Assembly (NCBI RefSeq): GCF_000312425.1
Contig: NZ_HE997181.1
Location: 2,440,989-2,504,988, forward strand
Direction: 5' to 3'
From: Reyranella massiliensis 521
GTDB lineage: Bacteria > Pseudomonadota > Alphaproteobacteria > Reyranellales > Reyranellaceae
Length of the DNA: 64,000 nt
The position numbers and the translations under genes are program-made. Shown piece by piece: positions 61,130-64,000 of the stretch (its first letter is position 1; each line of letters opens with the position of its first letter). The notes beneath the pieces are model-generated. The model did no database searches and was not told the origin of the DNA. It was given only the letters and a program-made list of their open reading frames with translations.

Positions 61130-61333
61130 TCAGCGCGCTGGAGTCGCGCGCGCAGCGTCAAGAAGGCTAGCTTTGAAAGAGGCCGGGGAGGCTGTTGAGC
61201 AGGGTCAGGAAGCCGATCAGGGCGGCCGGCCACCAGGAGTGCAGATGAAAAGGCATGGGCTATACTCTAAGAATATAGATTAGAAATATCACTTACTTGA
61301 CTGAAAAGAAAGAAACTTTTTGGGAGTAGACCG

Positions 61334-62305
61334 ATGCGCTGGATTGCCCTTTTCGCTCTCGCCGCTGTCTGTCTTGCGGCTGGAAAGATACAGGCTCAGC
61401 CCCAATATCCCGACCGGCCGGTCAAGATCATCGTGCCCTACATCGCCGGCAGCGCGCCGGACGTGGCCGCCCGCCAGGCCGCGGGCAAGCTGACGGCCGG
61501 CCTGGGCCAGCAGTTCATCGTCGACAACAAGCCCGGCGCCAGCGGCAACATCGGCGGCGAGGCGGCCGCCCGCGCGACGCCCGACGGCTACACCCTGCTG
61601 CTGATGACCGGCAATCACGTCATCAACCCGTTCCTCTACGCCAAGCCGGGCTACGGGCTGAAGGACTTCGCGCCCATCACGATCATCACGCGCCTGCCCT
61701 CGCTGATGGTCGTGCCGCCGTCTTCTCCCGCCAAGACCGTCGCCGAGTTCATCGCGCTCGCCAAGTCGAAGCCCGGCCAGCTCAACTACGGCTCGGGCGG
61801 CATCGTCAGCCTGGCGAACCTGTCGGCGCAGGCCTTCCGGCTGGCCACGGGCATCGACTACGTCCACGTCCCCTACAAGGGCGCGCCCGACATCGTGCGC
61901 GGCCTGCTGGGCGAGCAGATCGACGTCGCCTTTCCGACCATGCCCACTGTGGTCCGGCTGGCGCAGCAGGGATCGCTCAGGCCGCTGGCCGTGACCTCGG
62001 CCAAGCGCTCGGCGGCGATGCCCGACGTGCCGACCCTCCTCGAAGCGATGCCCGCTGGCCTCGACGGCTTCGTCCAGGATTCGTGGCTGGCGCTGGCCGC
62101 CCCGGCCGGCACGCCGCCCGCCATCATCGAGCGCGTCTACGCCACGCTGAAGAAGGCGGCCGAGGCTCCGGAATTCCGCACTGCGCTCAGCAGCGACGGA
62201 TCGGAGGTCGTCTTCAACACACCGGCCGAATTCGCCGCTATGCTGCCCGGCGAGAGCGAGAAGTATCAGCAGCTCATCAAGAAGCTGGACATCAAGATCG
62301 AATAG
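61334..62305 (+). CDS. Tripartite tricarboxylate transporter-type substrate-binding protein (Bug/TctC family)
   Basis: 323 residues with a signal peptide (RWIALFALAAVCLAAGKIQAQ). The Bug-family landmarks are YPDRPVKIIVPYIAGSAPDV, FIVDNKPGASGNIGGEAAARATPDGYT, HVPYKGAPDIVRGLLGEQID and LAVTSAKRS. Such proteins capture carboxylic acids in the periplasm. The TctA/TctB membrane partners are not in the window. It is 12 bp upstream of the unknown conserved gene and shares a transcription unit with the selenoprotein, so its ligand is plausibly the substrate of that pair. GGGAG precedes the ATG. Confidence 0.92.
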   Translation: MRWIALFALAAVCLAAGKIQAQPQYPDRPVKIIVPYIAGSAPDVAARQAAGKLTAGLGQQFIVDNKPGASGNIGGEAAARATPDGYTLLLMTGNHVINPFLYAKPGYGLKDFAPITIITRLPSLMVVPPSSPAKTVAEFIALAKSKPGQLNYGSGGIVSLANLSAQAFRLATGIDYVHVPYKGAPDIVRGLLGEQIDVAFPTMPTVVRLAQQGSLRPLAVTSAKRSAAMPDVPTLLEAMPAGLDGFVQDSWLALAAPAGTPPAIIERVYATLKKAAEAPEFRTALSSDGSEVVFNTPAEFAAMLPGESEKYQQLIKKLDIKIE

Positions 62306-62317
62306 AGGAGTTCAAGG

Positions 62318-63394
62318 ATGGCCGCCGTTGCGCCGCGCATTCACGAAGCCCCCGACGACCTGCTGGCCGCCATCGACTTCTGTTACGAACAGGGCTGGAC
62401 CGACGGCCTGCCCGTCGTGCCGCCGCAGGTCGACCGCGTGAAGGCGATGCTGGCCGCCGATGCGCGGCCGGCCGATACCGTCATCTGCCATCATCCGGCG
62501 ACCACGCTCGATCTCTCACTGCATGCGGCGGCGGTCAACGCCGTCATGGCGGGCTGCCTGCCCGAGTATTTCCCGGTACTGGTCGCCGCCTTCGAGGCGA
62601 TGAACCGGACCGAGTTCAACTTCCATGGCTCGACCGCCAGCACCGGCGGCTCGGCGCCGCTGCTGGTCGTCAGCGGTCCCATCGTCGACGAGATCGGCAT
62701 GAATGCCGACGTCAACCTGTTCGGCCCCGGCAACCGCGCCAACTCGACCATCGGCCGCGCCACGCGCCTCATTCTGCGCAACGTCTTCCAGATGCTGCCG
62801 GGCATTTCCGATAAGTCGACCCAGGGCAATCCCGGCAAGTACAGCTTCTGCATCGCCGAACGCAGCCGCGGCAATCCCTGGCCGCTGCTCTGCGAGGCGC
62901 AGGGCTACCCCAAGGGCACGTCGAGCGTCACGACCTTCGCCGGCGGCGGCTTCTGCAACGTCGAGAACCACGGCGGCAACACGCCTGAACAGATCCTCGG
63001 CTCGGTCGCCGACGCCATGGCCAACTACGGCTGCATCACCTTGGGCCAGAGCGTTGTGATCCTGGCGCCCGAGCATATGCGCATCCTGGCCGATGCCGGC
63101 TGGACGCGCGAGCAGGCGCAGGACTGCCTGTTCAGCCAGGCCAAGCGCTCGGTCGAGGGCATGAAGAGCGTCGGCAAGTATCGCGACCGCGAGTACGACC
63201 GCCAGCACGACGAGAGCGCACACAAGCTGGTCGAACAGGGCTTCGTCCATCGCGGCCTCGGCCCCGCCGACATCCTGATCACCATGGGCGGCGGCGATGC
63301 CGGCGGCCATTCCTGCTTCATTCCGTCGTGGAGCCGCGGCCGCTCGTCGTTGATGCAGCACGCGCCCATCGCCCCTCTTCCCAACAAGTCATAA
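62318..63394 (+). CDS. Conserved protein paired with the UGSC selenoprotein, function unknown
   Basis: 358 residues, no signal peptide or membrane segment. Features include DFCYEQGWTDGLPVVPPQVDRV near the N-terminus, a Gly/Asn/Ala-rich middle (NFHGSTASTGGSAPLLVVSGP, NLFGPGNRANSTIGRATRL), two Gly-rich loops with Cys (TTFAGGGFCNVENHGGNT) and a C-terminal MGGGDAGGHSCFIPSW. I do not recognise the fold. It lies 12 bp after the TctC-type gene and 10 bp before the selenoprotein gene, so all three are likely one operon. It could be the larger subunit of a two-component enzyme with the selenoprotein; that is inference. Confidence 0.75.
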   Translation: MAAVAPRIHEAPDDLLAAIDFCYEQGWTDGLPVVPPQVDRVKAMLAADARPADTVICHHPATTLDLSLHAAAVNAVMAGCLPEYFPVLVAAFEAMNRTEFNFHGSTASTGGSAPLLVVSGPIVDEIGMNADVNLFGPGNRANSTIGRATRLILRNVFQMLPGISDKSTQGNPGKYSFCIAERSRGNPWPLLCEAQGYPKGTSSVTTFAGGGFCNVENHGGNTPEQILGSVADAMANYGCITLGQSVVILAPEHMRILADAGWTREQAQDCLFSQAKRSVEGMKSVGKYRDREYDRQHDESAHKLVEQGFVHRGLGPADILITMGGGDAGGHSCFIPSWSRGRSSLMQHAPIAPLPNKS

Positions 63395-63404
63395 GGAGAC
63401 GCGC

Positions 63405-63926
63405 ATGCAGCTCTATTCACCCATGTCGACGACGCCGAAGCGCAAGGCCTTCCGCGCGCCGCCGCTCGCCAGCCTCGACGGCGCGCGGATCGGCATTCTG
63501 GAAAACGGCAAGCTCAACGCCGAGGAGATGCTGAACGAAGTGGCGCAGCTCTTCGTCGAGCGTCACGGCTGCACCGTGCGCATGCTGTCGTCGAAGTCCA
63601 ACGCCAGCGCCCCCGCCCCTTCGCCCACGCTGGTGAAGCTGGCGCAGGATGTCGACTTCGTCGTCACTGGCCTCGGGGATTGAGGGTCCTGCTCAACGTG
63701 CAGTCTGCACGACGGAATCACCTTCGAACAACTCGGCAAGCGCGCGCTTGTGATCTGCACCACACCTTTCGAGGTGACGGCGAAGAACATCGCGCGTGTG
63801 CTCGGCCTGCCCGACTATCCTTTCGTGAAGGTCCAGCATCCCATCGGAAGCTGCACCCTTCCCGAACTCAAGACGCGGGCTGAAAAAGCCTACGAACAGG
63901 CGCTGCCGATTCTGCTGGGGCCGTAG
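63405..63926 (+). CDS. UGSC-family selenoprotein (in-frame TGA read as selenocysteine)
   Basis: 173 residues when the TGA at 63681-63683 is read as selenocysteine (residue 93). AAGGAG precedes the ATG. Before the TGA: ARIGILENGKLNAEEML and DFVVTGLGD. After it the frame stays open for 80 codons to TAG at 63924 and is clearly protein-like: GSCSTCSLHDGITFEQLGKRA, LVICTTPFEVTAKN, ARVLGLPDYPFVKVQHPIG. The motif GD-U-G-S-C-x-x-C is that of the UGSC (seleno)protein family, named for U-G-S-C, in which other members carry Cys at this position. A SECIS-like hairpin follows. Likely a redox enzyme component distantly like glycine-reductase selenoproteins; exact reaction unknown. A stop reading would leave only 92 residues. 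Confidence 0.88.
63697..63711 (+). promoter_or_regulatory. SECIS-like hairpin for selenocysteine insertion
   Basis: Stem CGTGC/GCACG with the 5-base loop AGTCT. The loop begins 18 nt after the TGA and has G as its second base. Known rule for bacterial SECIS elements: an apical loop about 16-37 nt after UGA with a G among its first two bases; this hairpin satisfies it. A lower helix (63693-63694 with 63715-63716) may extend it across an internal loop. Confidence 0.75.
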
Positions 63927-63934
63927 TCTCACTT

Positions 63935-63975
63935 CCTCCCCCGTCAACGGGGGAGGTGTCGCCGTCACCGGCGAC
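63935..63975. repeat. Double-hairpin intergenic repeat
   Basis: First hairpin CCTCCCCCG/CGGGGGAGG with loop TCAA (63935-63956), then GTCGCCG/CGGCGAC with loop TCAC (63958-63975). It lies directly after the selenoprotein stop codon. No T run follows, so it is probably a dispersed palindromic repeat that may also stabilise or end the message. Confidence 0.6.
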
Positions 63976-64000
63976 GGAGGGGTCAGGATGGAGGGGGCTA

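Noticed and set aside
61140..61333. Gap between the antitoxin and the TctC-type gene considered for a small RNA or gene
   Set aside because: It contains AT-rich promoter-like sequence and a ribosome site but no convincing hairpin, terminator or coding frame.
63681..63683. TGA as a true stop giving a 92-residue protein, or a nonsense mutation in a pseudogene
   Set aside because: The reading frame stays open and family-like for 80 more codons, the TGA falls exactly on the Sec position of the UGSC motif, and a SECIS-like hairpin follows.

Overview
The window is a high-GC stretch with about 50 protein genes and no rRNA or tRNA that I can see. It looks alphaproteobacterial. The evidence is HdaA, MipZ, a proteobacterial aa3-oxidase subunit IV peptide, the block hdaA / AI-2E permease / DUF2066 / purM / purN, and many solute-binding proteins of the Liv and Bug (TctC) types. 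The mix resembles Reyranella-like Rhodospirillales; that genus-level guess is inference only.

Layout. 1-3.3 kb (minus): amide/urea/branched-chain-type ABC uptake genes, with a divergent MarR regulator. 4.0-12.0 kb: one giant autotransporter adhesin with 192-bp internal repeats. 12-20.9 kb: housekeeping genes (SDR, DUF2147, hdaA, AI-2E permease, DUF2066, purM-purN, CoxIV-like peptide, ndk, ABC-F). 20.9-28.1 kb: MFS exporter, cyclase, FkbM-like protein, amidohydrolase, sulfatase. 28.1-31.5 kb: holC, pepA, nucleotide-sugar dehydrogenase. 31.7-40.7 kb: a cluster of methyltransferase-like proteins (four FkbM/FkbM-like, one other class I) with a glycosyltransferase-like and a TPR protein, probably for surface glycans. 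40.9-47.3 kb: surA-pdxA-rsmA, plsC, gmk, yicC, with a small low-GC insertion between plsC and gmk. 47.4-60.5 kb: SGNH-like protein, SDR, acyl-CoA dehydrogenase, OsmC, VWA protein, MFS, mipZ, molybdopterin oxidoreductase, HTH-like protein, a GNAT/membrane/ClpP-like fusion, acyl-CoA synthetase. 60.5-61.1 kb: Doc toxin-antitoxin pair. 61.3-63.9 kb: TctC-type binding protein, a conserved unknown protein, and a selenoprotein.

Main discoveries. (1) The last gene (63405-63926) has an in-frame TGA exactly at a U-G-S-C motif, followed by a good bacterial SECIS-like hairpin. It is best read as a selenocysteine protein, not as a 92-residue ORF. (2) The 3' end of gmk is duplicated on both sides of a low-GC HNH-like gene. 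The copies differ only by synonymous changes where I compared codons, which is the signature of integration at a gene 3' end by an element that brings its own copy of that end. (3) Three adjacent methyltransferase-like proteins share an accessory module of about 115 residues, N-terminal in two and C-terminal in one. (4) plsC has a near-ideal promoter with a perfect inverted repeat filling its spacer and almost no 5' leader.

No gene-free stretch is longer than about 260 bases; the notable short intergenic signals are listed individually.
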